The notes under the pieces are model-generated. The model was not told the DNA's origin. It ran no database searches and saw only the letters and a program-made list of their open reading frames with translations. The position numbers were made by a program, and so were the translations under genes. Positions 35,396 to 44,021 of a DNA stretch of 64,000 bases are shown here, in pieces (the first letter of the stretch is position 1; each line of letters starts with the position of its first letter). The DNA is from Myxococcales bacterium (GTDB taxonomy: Bacteria > Myxococcota_A > UBA796 > GCA-2862545), in contig JAHQVJ010000160.1 of the NCBI GenBank assembly GCA_019634415.1, forward strand, positions 33,531 to 97,530, written 5' to 3'.

Positions 35396-37684
35396 CTAGA
35401 GGTCTGCCCGGATCCCGAAGGCCGGCACGATGGGCAGCCCCGTGATGGGGCGCTCCTCGAACTGCCGCTCGGTGAAGGTCATCAGCTCTTCGTTGGCGCG
35501 GTTGGTCACGTTGGTGACGTCCACGTAGGTCGACAGCTTCCAGCGATCGAAGGTCCACTGCTTGTCGAACCGCACGTCCGCCGTGAAGTAGGGCGCGAGC
35601 CGCGCGCTGTAGGTGGGGCCGAACAGCGGGATCACCACGCGCTCCTCCTGGAAGTCGATGGTGTTGCTCACGGGGGTGTAGGGCGTGCCGGAGGAGAACC
35701 GCAGGCGGGTGCCCAGGCGCCATCCCTTCGACAGCCGGTGCGACACCAGCCCCACCAGGTTCACGGGCTGGTCGTAGGCGAAGGGGTGCGGCTGCTGCCC
35801 CGGCCGATCGCGACGGAAGGAGCGCGACAGCGTGGCCGACAGCCACCCCACGGTGTTGCGGGAGCGCGTGCGCAGCTGCAGCTCCATCCCCCACACGTTC
35901 CCGATGCCGTCGTTGGCCCAGATCCCGCTGTCGACGAAGCCCTGCACCGGCGGTGTCGTGAAGAAGCTGAAGGCGTCTTGGCGCCCCACCACGAGCTGGT
36001 TCAGCTGGCTGGTGAAGGCAGTGGCCCGCACGTCGGTGGCGGTGGTGACCTGCTGGTGCACTCCCAAGGTGAGGCTCGCCAGCCGCTGAGGTTGCAGGTG
36101 CCAGCTCTCGCTGGACTCGACCTGCCGCAGCGTGGGGAACTGGGAGTACGACCCGATGCTCGCCTCCACGTCGGTGTCGCGACTCGCATCCCAGCGCAGG
36201 ATCGTGCGCGGGTCCACGGTGTAGAGGTAGGTGGGCCCATCGGTGAGGCGGGCGTCGGATCGAACGCCCTGGGTGATCTCGAGGGGTCCGACGCCGGCGG
36301 TGGCCTCGGCATACGCACCCGCGGTGACGGCCAGCGCCTCGCCGCTGTCGGGCCTGCCGAAGGTGGGCACGTCGAAGGACCAGCTCGCCGACTCGAGCCG
36401 CGTCTCCACTCCGAACAGCAGCCCCACGGCCACGTCGTCGCCGCGAACCCGCTCCACCTCGCTACGGGTGGACAGGGTGACGTTGCGCTGAAGCGCCACC
36501 CCGTCGGGATCCACGTCGAACCGCTGCTCCTCGGGCCCCACGATCACCGAGACCTCGCCCCGCCAGGGGCTGTCGGACTCCCGCACGTAGCGCAGGCGCG
36601 CCTTCCAGAAGTCGATGCCCAGGTTCACCAGCGGCTGGCCGTCCTCCACCGGCTCGGGCTCTTCGATGAAGGGGGGGTCCTCCGTGGCGGTCTCGGTGGT
36701 CTCGGGCTCGGGCGGGGGCTCGAGCACGCGGAAGGCGTCGCTCGACAGCAACCACAGCAGGTCGAGGCGACCCGGGCCGGGCGCATCGTGCAGCACGCGC
36801 GCCGAGACGTCGAAGAACCGTGGCGCTCGCACGGTCTGCTCCACGGCGTTGTTGATGACACCGCCCACCAGCGTGTCGATGTAGGAGCGTCGCGCCGACA
36901 GGGTGAGCCCCGTGCGACCCACCCGCACGTCGGCGAAGCCCGTGGCCTGGAACAGATCCACCGAGGCATAGCCCCGCGTCTTCTTCGGCAGCGTCTGGGT
37001 GGTGCGCAGATCCACCACGCCGCCCATGCTGCGGCCGTAGCGCACGCCGTAGCCCCCCGCGAGGAACTTCACGTCCGACAGCGTGTCGCCGTTGATGACG
37101 GTGGACAGGCCCCCGAAGTGGAAGACGATGGGGAGCCGCATGCCGTCGAGGTAGTACGACGAGTCCTCGGGGGCCGTGCCGCGCACCAGCAGCTGGCCGA
37201 GGCTGAAGGGAGGGCGGGCGATGCCAGGCAGGTTCTGCACCGTGCGCACCACGTCGCCGCCGGAACCGGGCAGGTAGCGGATGTCCTCCAAGGTGACGAC
37301 CTGCTCGCTCACCTCCGCCTCCGCGGTGCCCACCACGACGACCTCCTCGATGTCGTCTTCGTAGAGCAGGTCGTCGCGCTCCTCCTCTGGGCCCACCACG
37401 GCGATGCGCAGCCGGGCCGCGCTGGCGACGGGCGTGCCATCGGCGTCCAGCGCCGGGCTGAAGCGCGCGTCCAGCGCCAGCTGCAGGGCCGCCAGATCCA
37501 GCGACGGCTCCCCCGAGGACTGCACCACCGACAGGCCCGTCACCCAGCCCTCGGCGGAGACCAAGATCTCCAGCACCACCTCGCCGTCCTCTGCACCGTC
37601 GAGGGGCTCGAGCTCCTCGAAGGGCGCCGGAGGCGTCTGGGCAGCTGCACCAGGGGCGAGCAAGGCCAGCCCGAGCACGATCAT
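35396..37684 (-). CDS. TonB-dependent receptor fused to an N-terminal TonB-like domain
   Basis: The 762-aa protein has a signal peptide (LGLALLAPGAAAQ). Residues about 30-100 resemble the periplasmic C-terminal domain of TonB (VVLEILVSAEGWVTGLSVVQ, LDLAALQLALDARFSPALD). A TonB box-like EEVVVVGTAEAEV follows, then the plug domain (IRYLPGSGGDVVRTVQNLPG, LLVRGTAPEDSSYYLDGMRL, GGYGVRYGRSMGGVVDL) and a beta-barrel ending in an aromatic/charged strand. The TonB-like domain in the receptor itself could interact with ExbBD-type proteins or reinforce coupling. The ATG overlaps the NUDIX stop. Its ligand is unknown; NUDIX and lipoprotein neighbours do not reveal it. Confidence 0.88.
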   Translation of the reverse strand: MIVLGLALLAPGAAAQTPPAPFEELEPLDGAEDGEVVLEILVSAEGWVTGLSVVQSSGEPSLDLAALQLALDARFSPALDADGTPVASAARLRIAVVGPEEERDDLLYEDDIEEVVVVGTAEAEVSEQVVTLEDIRYLPGSGGDVVRTVQNLPGIARPPFSLGQLLVRGTAPEDSSYYLDGMRLPIVFHFGGLSTVINGDTLSDVKFLAGGYGVRYGRSMGGVVDLRTTQTLPKKTRGYASVDLFQATGFADVRVGRTGLTLSARRSYIDTLVGGVINNAVEQTVRAPRFFDVSARVLHDAPGPGRLDLLWLLSSDAFRVLEPPPEPETTETATEDPPFIEEPEPVEDGQPLVNLGIDFWKARLRYVRESDSPWRGEVSVIVGPEEQRFDVDPDGVALQRNVTLSTRSEVERVRGDDVAVGLLFGVETRLESASWSFDVPTFGRPDSGEALAVTAGAYAEATAGVGPLEITQGVRSDARLTDGPTYLYTVDPRTILRWDASRDTDVEASIGSYSQFPTLRQVESSESWHLQPQRLASLTLGVHQQVTTATDVRATAFTSQLNQLVVGRQDAFSFFTTPPVQGFVDSGIWANDGIGNVWGMELQLRTRSRNTVGWLSATLSRSFRRDRPGQQPHPFAYDQPVNLVGLVSHRLSKGWRLGTRLRFSSGTPYTPVSNTIDFQEERVVIPLFGPTYSARLAPYFTADVRFDKQWTFDRWKLSTYVDVTNVTNRANEELMTFTERQFEERPITGLPIVPAFGIRADL

Positions 37685-38205
37685 GCGGACCCCTCCGCCT
37701 CTCGGTGGAGGAAGAACAGCCCCGTGTACACCTTGGGGTCCGTCATCACACCTGCCGCGGCCTTGGCCTCGATGAACGCATGAGCCTCGTCGAGGGGCAC
37801 CTCGTGGACCTCGATGTCCTCCGTCTCCTCCCCTCCCCCCGGGCCCACGCGCACCAGGTCGTGCGCCCGAAAGAACGTGAGGATCTCACTCGACATCCCC
37901 GCCGAGACGGGCCCACCCGTGAGGCGCTGCAGGCGACCCGCTCGCCAACCCGTCTCCTCCTCGAGCTCGCGGGCCGCGGCCGTGGCCAGCGACTCGTCGG
38001 CGTCGACGTCGCCCGCCAACCCCGCTGGGAACTCGATCACGCGACTGCTCACGGGGATCCGGTGCTGCTCCACCATGAGCACCTTCCCGTCGGGGGTCAG
38101 GGCCACGATGGCCACCACCCCCGACACGGCCGTGCGCTCGGCCCACTCCCAACGTCCCTGCTTCACCAAGCGCACGAACTTGCCGCGGGCCAACTCCTCG
38201 GGCAA
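37681..38205 (-). CDS. NUDIX hydrolase, ADP-ribose-pyrophosphatase-like
   Basis: The 174-aa protein has a complete Nudix box G-x5-E-x7-REUxEExGU at residues 65-87 (AARELEEETGW at its end). The surrounding segments (VMVEQHRIPVSSRVIEFPAG, TGGPVSAGMSSEILTFFRA) match the ADP-ribose/NADH-type NudF subgroup. It hydrolyses nucleotide-diphosphate derivatives in the cytoplasm. The start is TTG, chosen because GGAGG lies 5 bases upstream. It is the first gene of the operon with the TonB receptor and overlaps it by 4 bp, an odd pairing of a housekeeping enzyme with an outer-membrane receptor. Confidence 0.9.
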   Translation of the reverse strand: MPEELARGKFVRLVKQGRWEWAERTAVSGVVAIVALTPDGKVLMVEQHRIPVSSRVIEFPAGLAGDVDADESLATAAARELEEETGWRAGRLQRLTGGPVSAGMSSEILTFFRAHDLVRVGPGGGEETEDIEVHEVPLDEAHAFIEAKAAAGVMTDPKVYTGLFFLHREAEGSA

Positions 38206-38302
38206 TCCAACCTCCGCGGGGCCAGCCTAGCCTGAGATTGTCACGCGGGGGACGTCGCGTCGTGCCACGAACACCTTTCGCCGACTGCCGTATGATTGCC
38301 AG

Positions 38303-41038
38303 GTGGGTGAGGACTTCCTGAACCTCGGTACCTGCGTGGTACACCTCGACGCGCGGCGCATCGAGCGCAGCGGCGAGGCCATCGGCATCACCTCGCAGGA
38401 AGCCGCGTTGCTCGCCCACCTCGCGGCGCACACGGGAGCCACCGTCACCCGGGAGGTCCTGTTCCGCGAAGTACTGGGCTACGTCGACGGCTCGAACTCC
38501 AGGGCCCTGGACGCCGCCGTCCGCCGACTCCGGCACAAGATCGAGCCCGATCCCAGGAAGCCGGTTCATCTCCTGACCGTGTACGGAGTGGGCTATTGCC
38601 TGTCTCTGCCCAGCTCATCGGGCGATCCAGAGCCCGATCCGCTGCCTCGATGGACGGATGCGTTCGTGGGTCGCACCGAGCTGTGCGCAGCGGTGGTCGA
38701 GGAGCTCGAGCAATCTCCACTCCTGACGCTGCAGGGCCCGGGGGGTGTGGGCAAGACCCGGCTGGCCTGCGAGGCGCTGGCGACCTTCAAGGAGTGCAAC
38801 CCCGCTGCCACGCTCAGCTGGGCTCCGATCCTCCCTGGCGCCGACGAGACCTCCATCGCGCAAGCCGTGGCGGCGGCACTTCAGGTCGAGACCACCGAAG
38901 ATCCACGCGACGCCGTGGAGCTGGCGCTGTCGGCACAGCCACGCACGCTCGTGCTCGACGGAGCCGAGGGCGCTGCGGCCGCCGTGGCCCGGCTGGCGAG
39001 CCGATGGGCCGCCAACGCAGGCCGCTCGCGCATCGTGGTCACCAGCCGAGAGCGCCTGGCCGTGCCCATGGAGCGGATCGTCTTGGTTCCTCCGCTGGAT
39101 CTGCCCTCTGCCGCCCGACTCCTGCAGGAGCGAGGGAGGGCGGCGCGCGGGGGCCGACCTTGGACCGACGACGACGATCCGACGCTCCTCGAGATCGCCA
39201 CGCGTCTGGACGGACTGCCACTCGCGCTCGAGCTCGCCGCCTCCCGCGCTCCCATCCTGACCACGGCCCAGCTACAGCAGCGGCTGAAGGAGTGCTTCGG
39301 GATCCTGGTCCGGACCGTGCGGCCCACCCCCACACGCCACGCCACGCTGCAGTCCACCGTCGCGTGGTCGTGGGAGCTCTTGGACGCCCGCCACCGGCGC
39401 GCGCTGCTGCGCCTGTCCGTGCTGCAGGGACCCTTCCCCATCGAGACCGCCGAGGCCCTGGTGGACTCCGAAGCCGCCCTTCCGACCGTGTCCGGGTTGG
39501 TGTCGAAGAGCCTGCTCCAACCCATCGACGAACAGGGTCGGCTCCGGATGCTCGACACGATCCGGGCCTTCGTCCGCAGCCGAGCGAGCGCGCTCCCCGG
39601 GGTCGAAGAAGCCGCCCTCGACGCCCTCGCAGCGGTGGCCCACCGGGTGCCCCTCTCCGCAGAGGATCGCCTGGCGGGCGCCGCGCACGCGCTTCACCGC
39701 GGTCTGCCCACAGCCCTCCATGCCGCCCTGGCCGCGCTTCGAGACGGCACCGACGCCGCGGGCATGCTGGCCCTGGTGGAGCAAGGCCGAGTCCGACTCG
39801 AGGGGGATGCACGCTCGACGCTGGGTGTGGCCGCCGTCGCCGTCCTGCTCCGCCACGGAACCGCCGAGATCGTCGACCGGTGGCTTCACGCCCTGTCTCC
39901 CGAGCACACCGACGACCCCGACCTCAAGGCCGAGATCCACCAGGCCCGCGGCACGCTCCTGCTCGGGTTCCGCCGCTCCGATCCGCAGGCCATCGAGCAC
40001 CTCACCCGCGCGGCGTCCCTGACCGAGGGCGTGGAGCGTGTTCCGGTCCTGAACCAGCTGAGCCGCGCGTGGATGGCGACGAACGACCTCGTACGCGCGC
40101 GTCAGGTCTGCGAGGAAGCGCTCCTGCTCGTCCCCCGTGGCTCCCTGACGCACGCGCACACGCTGCACACGATGGCCCGCATCGTGCGGATGGCCGACTT
40201 CGATCTCGATCGCAGCGATGCGCTGTTCACGGAGGCGCTGACCATCCTCCGCCGCCTCGACGACCAGGTCGTGCTCGGCACGGTGCTCACGAACCTGATC
40301 GCGCTGCGACGCGACCAGGGCCGACTCGCCGAGGCCCTCGACCTGTCGAACGAGTGCGCCGAGGTCGCGAGGCGCACCGGCCGCATGCGCATGCTGGCCC
40401 ACACGAGCCTCATGGGAGCGGGCCTCTGCCTCCTGATGGGGCACTGGGATGCGAGCATCGAGCGGTACCGCACCACGACGACGCTCGCGCAGCGACTCGG
40501 CAACAAGGTCCTGCACACCCTCGCCCGCATCGGCCTGGCAGACATCCGCTCCCTCCGAGACGGCCAGCACGACGCGGCGCTCGCGGATCTGCAGCTCGCC
40601 CTCGAGGACGTGACGACCACCCACCTGATGGCCGACATCCACCTCGCCCGAGCGCGCATCGCTGCACGAGCAGGCGACGAGCCCCAGATGTGTGACGACG
40701 TCGATCGAATGATGCGCTGGTCGAGCGAGGACGAGGCCCCCAGCCAGCTCGCCCTCCTCCACAACCATCGAGCCCGCTTGCTGGCACACAGCGATCCGGC
40801 AGAGGCGGCGCGAAGCCTCCGGATCGCCGAGGGCCACCTGGCTACACTCCCAGGGCGTGCGGCCGGGCTGCAGTGCCTGTGGCACCTCGCCGCGGGCACG
40901 CTGGCCCACCACGAGGGCCGAGCCGAAGAGACAGGCCACCACGTCGAGGCTGCACAGTCCCTGTTGGACGAGCTCCGACTCGGCGGTGAATCGCCCGTGA
41001 GCCAGCTCGTGGACGCACTGCGTCGCTCGAGCGCCTGA
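38303..41038 (+). CDS. Winged-helix STAND ATPase regulator with TPRs (paralogue A)
   Basis: The 911-aa protein has an OmpR-type winged helix at residues 10-100 (LGTCVVHLDARRIERSG ... LTVYGVGYCLS), a STAND ATPase with Walker A GPGGVGKT at 145-152 and Walker B TLVLDGAEG near 215-223, the motif GLPLALELAASRAP after the nucleotide site, and about 450 residues of TPR-like helical repeats. It should be an ATP-dependent DNA-binding regulator. The GTG start lies 6 bases after a TATGAT hexamer with no Shine-Dalgarno sequence, which suggests a leaderless message. It is tandem with paralogue B, 53 bp away, probably by recent duplication. Confidence 0.88.
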   Translation: MGEDFLNLGTCVVHLDARRIERSGEAIGITSQEAALLAHLAAHTGATVTREVLFREVLGYVDGSNSRALDAAVRRLRHKIEPDPRKPVHLLTVYGVGYCLSLPSSSGDPEPDPLPRWTDAFVGRTELCAAVVEELEQSPLLTLQGPGGVGKTRLACEALATFKECNPAATLSWAPILPGADETSIAQAVAAALQVETTEDPRDAVELALSAQPRTLVLDGAEGAAAAVARLASRWAANAGRSRIVVTSRERLAVPMERIVLVPPLDLPSAARLLQERGRAARGGRPWTDDDDPTLLEIATRLDGLPLALELAASRAPILTTAQLQQRLKECFGILVRTVRPTPTRHATLQSTVAWSWELLDARHRRALLRLSVLQGPFPIETAEALVDSEAALPTVSGLVSKSLLQPIDEQGRLRMLDTIRAFVRSRASALPGVEEAALDALAAVAHRVPLSAEDRLAGAAHALHRGLPTALHAALAALRDGTDAAGMLALVEQGRVRLEGDARSTLGVAAVAVLLRHGTAEIVDRWLHALSPEHTDDPDLKAEIHQARGTLLLGFRRSDPQAIEHLTRAASLTEGVERVPVLNQLSRAWMATNDLVRARQVCEEALLLVPRGSLTHAHTLHTMARIVRMADFDLDRSDALFTEALTILRRLDDQVVLGTVLTNLIALRRDQGRLAEALDLSNECAEVARRTGRMRMLAHTSLMGAGLCLLMGHWDASIERYRTTTTLAQRLGNKVLHTLARIGLADIRSLRDGQHDAALADLQLALEDVTTTHLMADIHLARARIAARAGDEPQMCDDVDRMMRWSSEDEAPSQLALLHNHRARLLAHSDPAEAARSLRIAEGHLATLPGRAAGLQCLWHLAAGTLAHHEGRAEETGHHVEAAQSLLDELRLGGESPVSQLVDALRRSSA

Positions 41039-41091
41039 TTGCCAGATCGAATCGTCGATACAGTAGCGCTGACCTTCGGCCCGAGGCTCCG

Positions 41092-43839
41092 TTGACGAGC
41101 AGCCCCCTGAAGCTCAGCACCTGTGTGGTGCACCTCGACGGCCGCCGCGTCGATCGGGGGGACGACACCCTGTACTTGTCCCACCAAGAAGCCTCCCTGC
41201 TCGCGCACCTGGCCTCCCAGGCGGGCAACGCTGTGGAGCGCGAGGTCCTCTTCCGCGAGGTGCTCGGCTATACCTCCGGGGCGAACTCTCGGGCTCTGGA
41301 CGCCGCCATCCGACGCCTCCGGCAGAAGATCGAGGCGGATCCCAGCAAGCCCACCCATCTGCTCACCGTGTACGGGGTGGGCTATCGACTGCGCACCTCG
41401 GACCCGGCCCCCACGCGCGCGGGTCTCGGCTCCTTCCCCCAGTGGACCGACGCCTTCATGGGGCGCGACGAGCTGGTCCGGACCGTGCTCGAGGAGCTCG
41501 AGGAGCATCCACTGCTGACGCTGCAGGGCCCCGGAGGCGTCGGCAAGACGCGCCTGGCCTGCGAAGTCCTGACCTCCTGGTGCGAGGCGAACGCCGGAGC
41601 GACCATCCACCTGGTGACGGTGCATCCCACCGCGAACGACGCCGCCATCGCGAGCGCCGTGGTCCGAGCCCTGGCACTCGAGGCCCGAGAAGATCCGAGC
41701 CACACGGTCGAGGTGGCACTTCAGGCACAGCCCCGGGCCCTGGTGCTCGACGGCGCGGAGGTTGCCGTGCCCGCGGTGGCCCGCCTGGTGAGCCAGTGGA
41801 TCGCGAACATCGAGCACTCCCGCATCGTCGTCACCAGCCGGGAGCGGCTCGCCACAGCCCGGGAGCGGGTCCTGTGGATCCCCCCCCTGGAGCGGACCGC
41901 CGCAGCCGCACTCCTGCGGGAGCGGGCGACGGCAGCACGCGGTGGTCGCCCCTGGACGGAGCACGATGATCCCGAGCTCCTACAGATCGTGGCTCGTCTC
42001 GACGGGCTGCCCTTGGCGCTGGAGCTCGCCGCCTCCCGTGCACCCGTGTTCACCGCCGATCAGCTCCGTCTTCGGCTGGCCGACAGCTTCGAGATCCTGA
42101 AGCGCACCACCCCGATCGGGCCCACGCACCACTCCGCTCTGCAGGCGACCGTGGCCTGGTCCTGGGATCTGCTCGACGCCCGCGAGCGCGCCGTTCTGTT
42201 GCGCCTGTCGATCTTGGAGGGTCCCTTCCCCATCGAAACGGCCGAGGCGCTGGTAGACGCCGAGCAGACCCTGCAGATCGTGTCCGACCTGGTGGCGAAG
42301 AGCCTCCTGCAGCCCATCGATGGCCACGGCCGACTGCGCATGCTCGACACCATTCGGGCGTTCGTGCGCTCGCAGGCCGCTACCTCCCCCGAGGCGGACA
42401 CAGCGGCTCTGGAGCGGCTCGCCGCGATCGCCCATCGCGTGCCACTCGCTCCAGTGGATCGCCTGGAGGGCGCCACGCGTGCGCTCGACAGCGGGCTACA
42501 CACCGCCGTCCATGCGGTGCTCGCCGCCCTGCAGGACTGCCCCGACGCCCGCCAGGCGATCGTTCTGGCCGAGCAAGGAAGAATGCTACTCGAAGGCGAA
42601 GAGCGGACGAGGATCGCCATCGCCGCCGTGCCTGCGCTCATCCGCGTCGGAACGGCCATGGACATCGAGCGCTGGCTTCGGGTCTTGCTCCGCCTCGACC
42701 CCGAGGATTCCCAGCTGCAGGCAGATCTCCACTTCGCCATCGGCAGACTGCTCCAATCGGATCGGCGGTCGGACGCCGAGGCCATCCAGCACCTCACCCG
42801 TGCAGCCGAACTCTCCGAGGGCCCCAGCCGCCTTCCCATCCTGAGCCAGCTGGCCCGAGCCCTGCTCGGCATGGACGCGCTGCACGATGCGCGACAGGTG
42901 TGCGAGCATGCGCTCCAGCTCGCTGTCCACGGCACCCTCTGGCACGCACGGGCGCAGGCCATCCTGGGATCCCTCGTGCTGTTCCAGGAGTTCGATCTCG
43001 AACGGAGCAATGCCCTGCTCCTCCAGTCAGCCAGCACCCTACGAGCGCTCGGCAACGACTGGGCGCACGCCGCAACACTCACGCACCTGGTCGAGCTGCG
43101 CGAGTTCGAAGGTCGGCTCGTCGACGCCATCGAGTTGGCAGGCCAATGCGCCGCCATGGCAGCTCACATGGGCTGCTCTCGCACCTTGATGCATGCTCGA
43201 CTCCAGGCATGCAGACCCTGTCTCACGTTGGGCCGCTGGGAAGAAGGCATCGAGCGAGGCAAACAGGCCATCCGGCTCGGAGAACGCACCAGGCACCTGG
43301 AGGTGGTCTGTAAGGCGCGCATCGTCCTGGCGGAGATCCACTCCCATCGCACTGGACGACACCTCGAAGCCCTCGAAGCCCTGCAAGAGGTCCTCGACGA
43401 GGCGAACGGCATCGTCACGCCGGGATTGGTGGCAGAGATCCACATGGTGCGGGTCCGCGTTGCCTGGCAGGCGGACGACACCCGCTCGGTTCGGGAGATC
43501 GTCTCGGAGATGATGACGTCCACCCCCCACGATGATCCACCGCTTCACCTGGCTCGCACGCACACGACTCGGGCCCTCGCGCTGGCGCGCTACGACCCCA
43601 CCCAAGCTGCAGAGAGCCTGGAGCGCGCTGCCGCGCACATGGCCGAGCTACACAGCGACAGTCCCATGTTGCGTGCCGAGTGGCACCTCGCCGCGGGCGC
43701 CATTGGCCACCACACAGGTGAGCAGAGCGATGCACGTCGTCACGTTTCCCGGGCACAGATCCTGTTGAGCGAGCTGAAGCTCGGGCCCGATTCACCCCTG
43801 GGTCGCCGGATGCAGGCACTCCGCCAGGCCCTGGACTGA
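41092..43839 (+). CDS. Winged-helix STAND ATPase regulator with TPRs (paralogue B)
   Basis: The 915-aa protein is very similar to paralogue A across its whole length: winged helix at 8-100 (LSTCVVHLDGRRVDRGD, REVLFREVLGYTSGANSRALD, LTVYGVGYRLR), Walker A GPGGVGKT at 146-153, Walker B LVLDGAEV, GLPLALELAASRAP, then TPR repeats. The start is TTG with GAGG 5 bases upstream. Its last codon and stop lie inside repeat copy 2, so the hairpin element defines the end of the gene. The remnant at 30298 most resembles this group. The regulated genes are unknown. Confidence 0.88.
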   Translation: MTSSPLKLSTCVVHLDGRRVDRGDDTLYLSHQEASLLAHLASQAGNAVEREVLFREVLGYTSGANSRALDAAIRRLRQKIEADPSKPTHLLTVYGVGYRLRTSDPAPTRAGLGSFPQWTDAFMGRDELVRTVLEELEEHPLLTLQGPGGVGKTRLACEVLTSWCEANAGATIHLVTVHPTANDAAIASAVVRALALEAREDPSHTVEVALQAQPRALVLDGAEVAVPAVARLVSQWIANIEHSRIVVTSRERLATARERVLWIPPLERTAAAALLRERATAARGGRPWTEHDDPELLQIVARLDGLPLALELAASRAPVFTADQLRLRLADSFEILKRTTPIGPTHHSALQATVAWSWDLLDARERAVLLRLSILEGPFPIETAEALVDAEQTLQIVSDLVAKSLLQPIDGHGRLRMLDTIRAFVRSQAATSPEADTAALERLAAIAHRVPLAPVDRLEGATRALDSGLHTAVHAVLAALQDCPDARQAIVLAEQGRMLLEGEERTRIAIAAVPALIRVGTAMDIERWLRVLLRLDPEDSQLQADLHFAIGRLLQSDRRSDAEAIQHLTRAAELSEGPSRLPILSQLARALLGMDALHDARQVCEHALQLAVHGTLWHARAQAILGSLVLFQEFDLERSNALLLQSASTLRALGNDWAHAATLTHLVELREFEGRLVDAIELAGQCAAMAAHMGCSRTLMHARLQACRPCLTLGRWEEGIERGKQAIRLGERTRHLEVVCKARIVLAEIHSHRTGRHLEALEALQEVLDEANGIVTPGLVAEIHMVRVRVAWQADDTRSVREIVSEMMTSTPHDDPPLHLARTHTTRALALARYDPTQAAESLERAAAHMAELHSDSPMLRAEWHLAAGAIGHHTGEQSDARRHVSRAQILLSELKLGPDSPLGRRMQALRQALD

Positions 43840-43961
43840 TCGCGACAATCAACTCCGTTGATTGTCGCGATCGAGCGGAGCGCGCCTGATCCGGGGTTGC
43901 AGTGGGACTGGAACAAGCGAGCGTGCGAGCGCGTGCAGGGAGTGCTGCAAGTCCAGGCGCG
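43838..43961 (+). repeat. Dispersed ~120-bp hairpin repeat, copy 2
   Basis: Inverted relative to copy 1 at 30894-31011, with only a 6-base length difference inside an alternating GCxCGC stretch. It starts with the palindrome GATCGCGACAATCAAC-TCC-GTTGATTGTCGCGATC (43838-43872), 16-base perfect arms, immediately at the STAND gene stop. The body forms a second, longer imperfect hairpin (CGCGCCTG ... TTGCAG pairing with CTGCAA ... CAGGCGC). A further copy of the palindrome follows at 43979. Confidence 0.88.
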
Positions 43962-43978
43962 GAGCGCCAACCTGTAGC

Positions 43979-44011
43979 ATCGCGACAATCAACTCCGTTG
44001 ATTGTCGCGAT
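43979..44011. repeat. Second copy of the CAATCAAC/GTTGATTG palindrome
   Basis: A perfect 15-base stem with a TCC loop, identical in its core to the palindrome at 43838-43872. It lies 10 bp beyond the stop of the leftward regulator at 44022. The two palindromes bracket the hairpin body between the convergent regulator genes. Either could act as a terminator hairpin, but no T-run follows. Confidence 0.85.
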
Positions 44012-44021
44012 GAGCCACACG

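Noticed and set aside
41040..41091. Rho-independent terminator between the tandem STAND genes
   Set aside because: The short gap has no strong GC hairpin followed by a T-run.
43838..44011. Integron attC site
   Set aside because: The AATCAAC/GTTGATT boxes differ from RYYYAAC/GTTRRRY at one position each, the spacer is 3 instead of 5-6 bases, the palindromes extend 9 bases outside the cores, adjacent genes face different ways, and no integrase gene is in the window.
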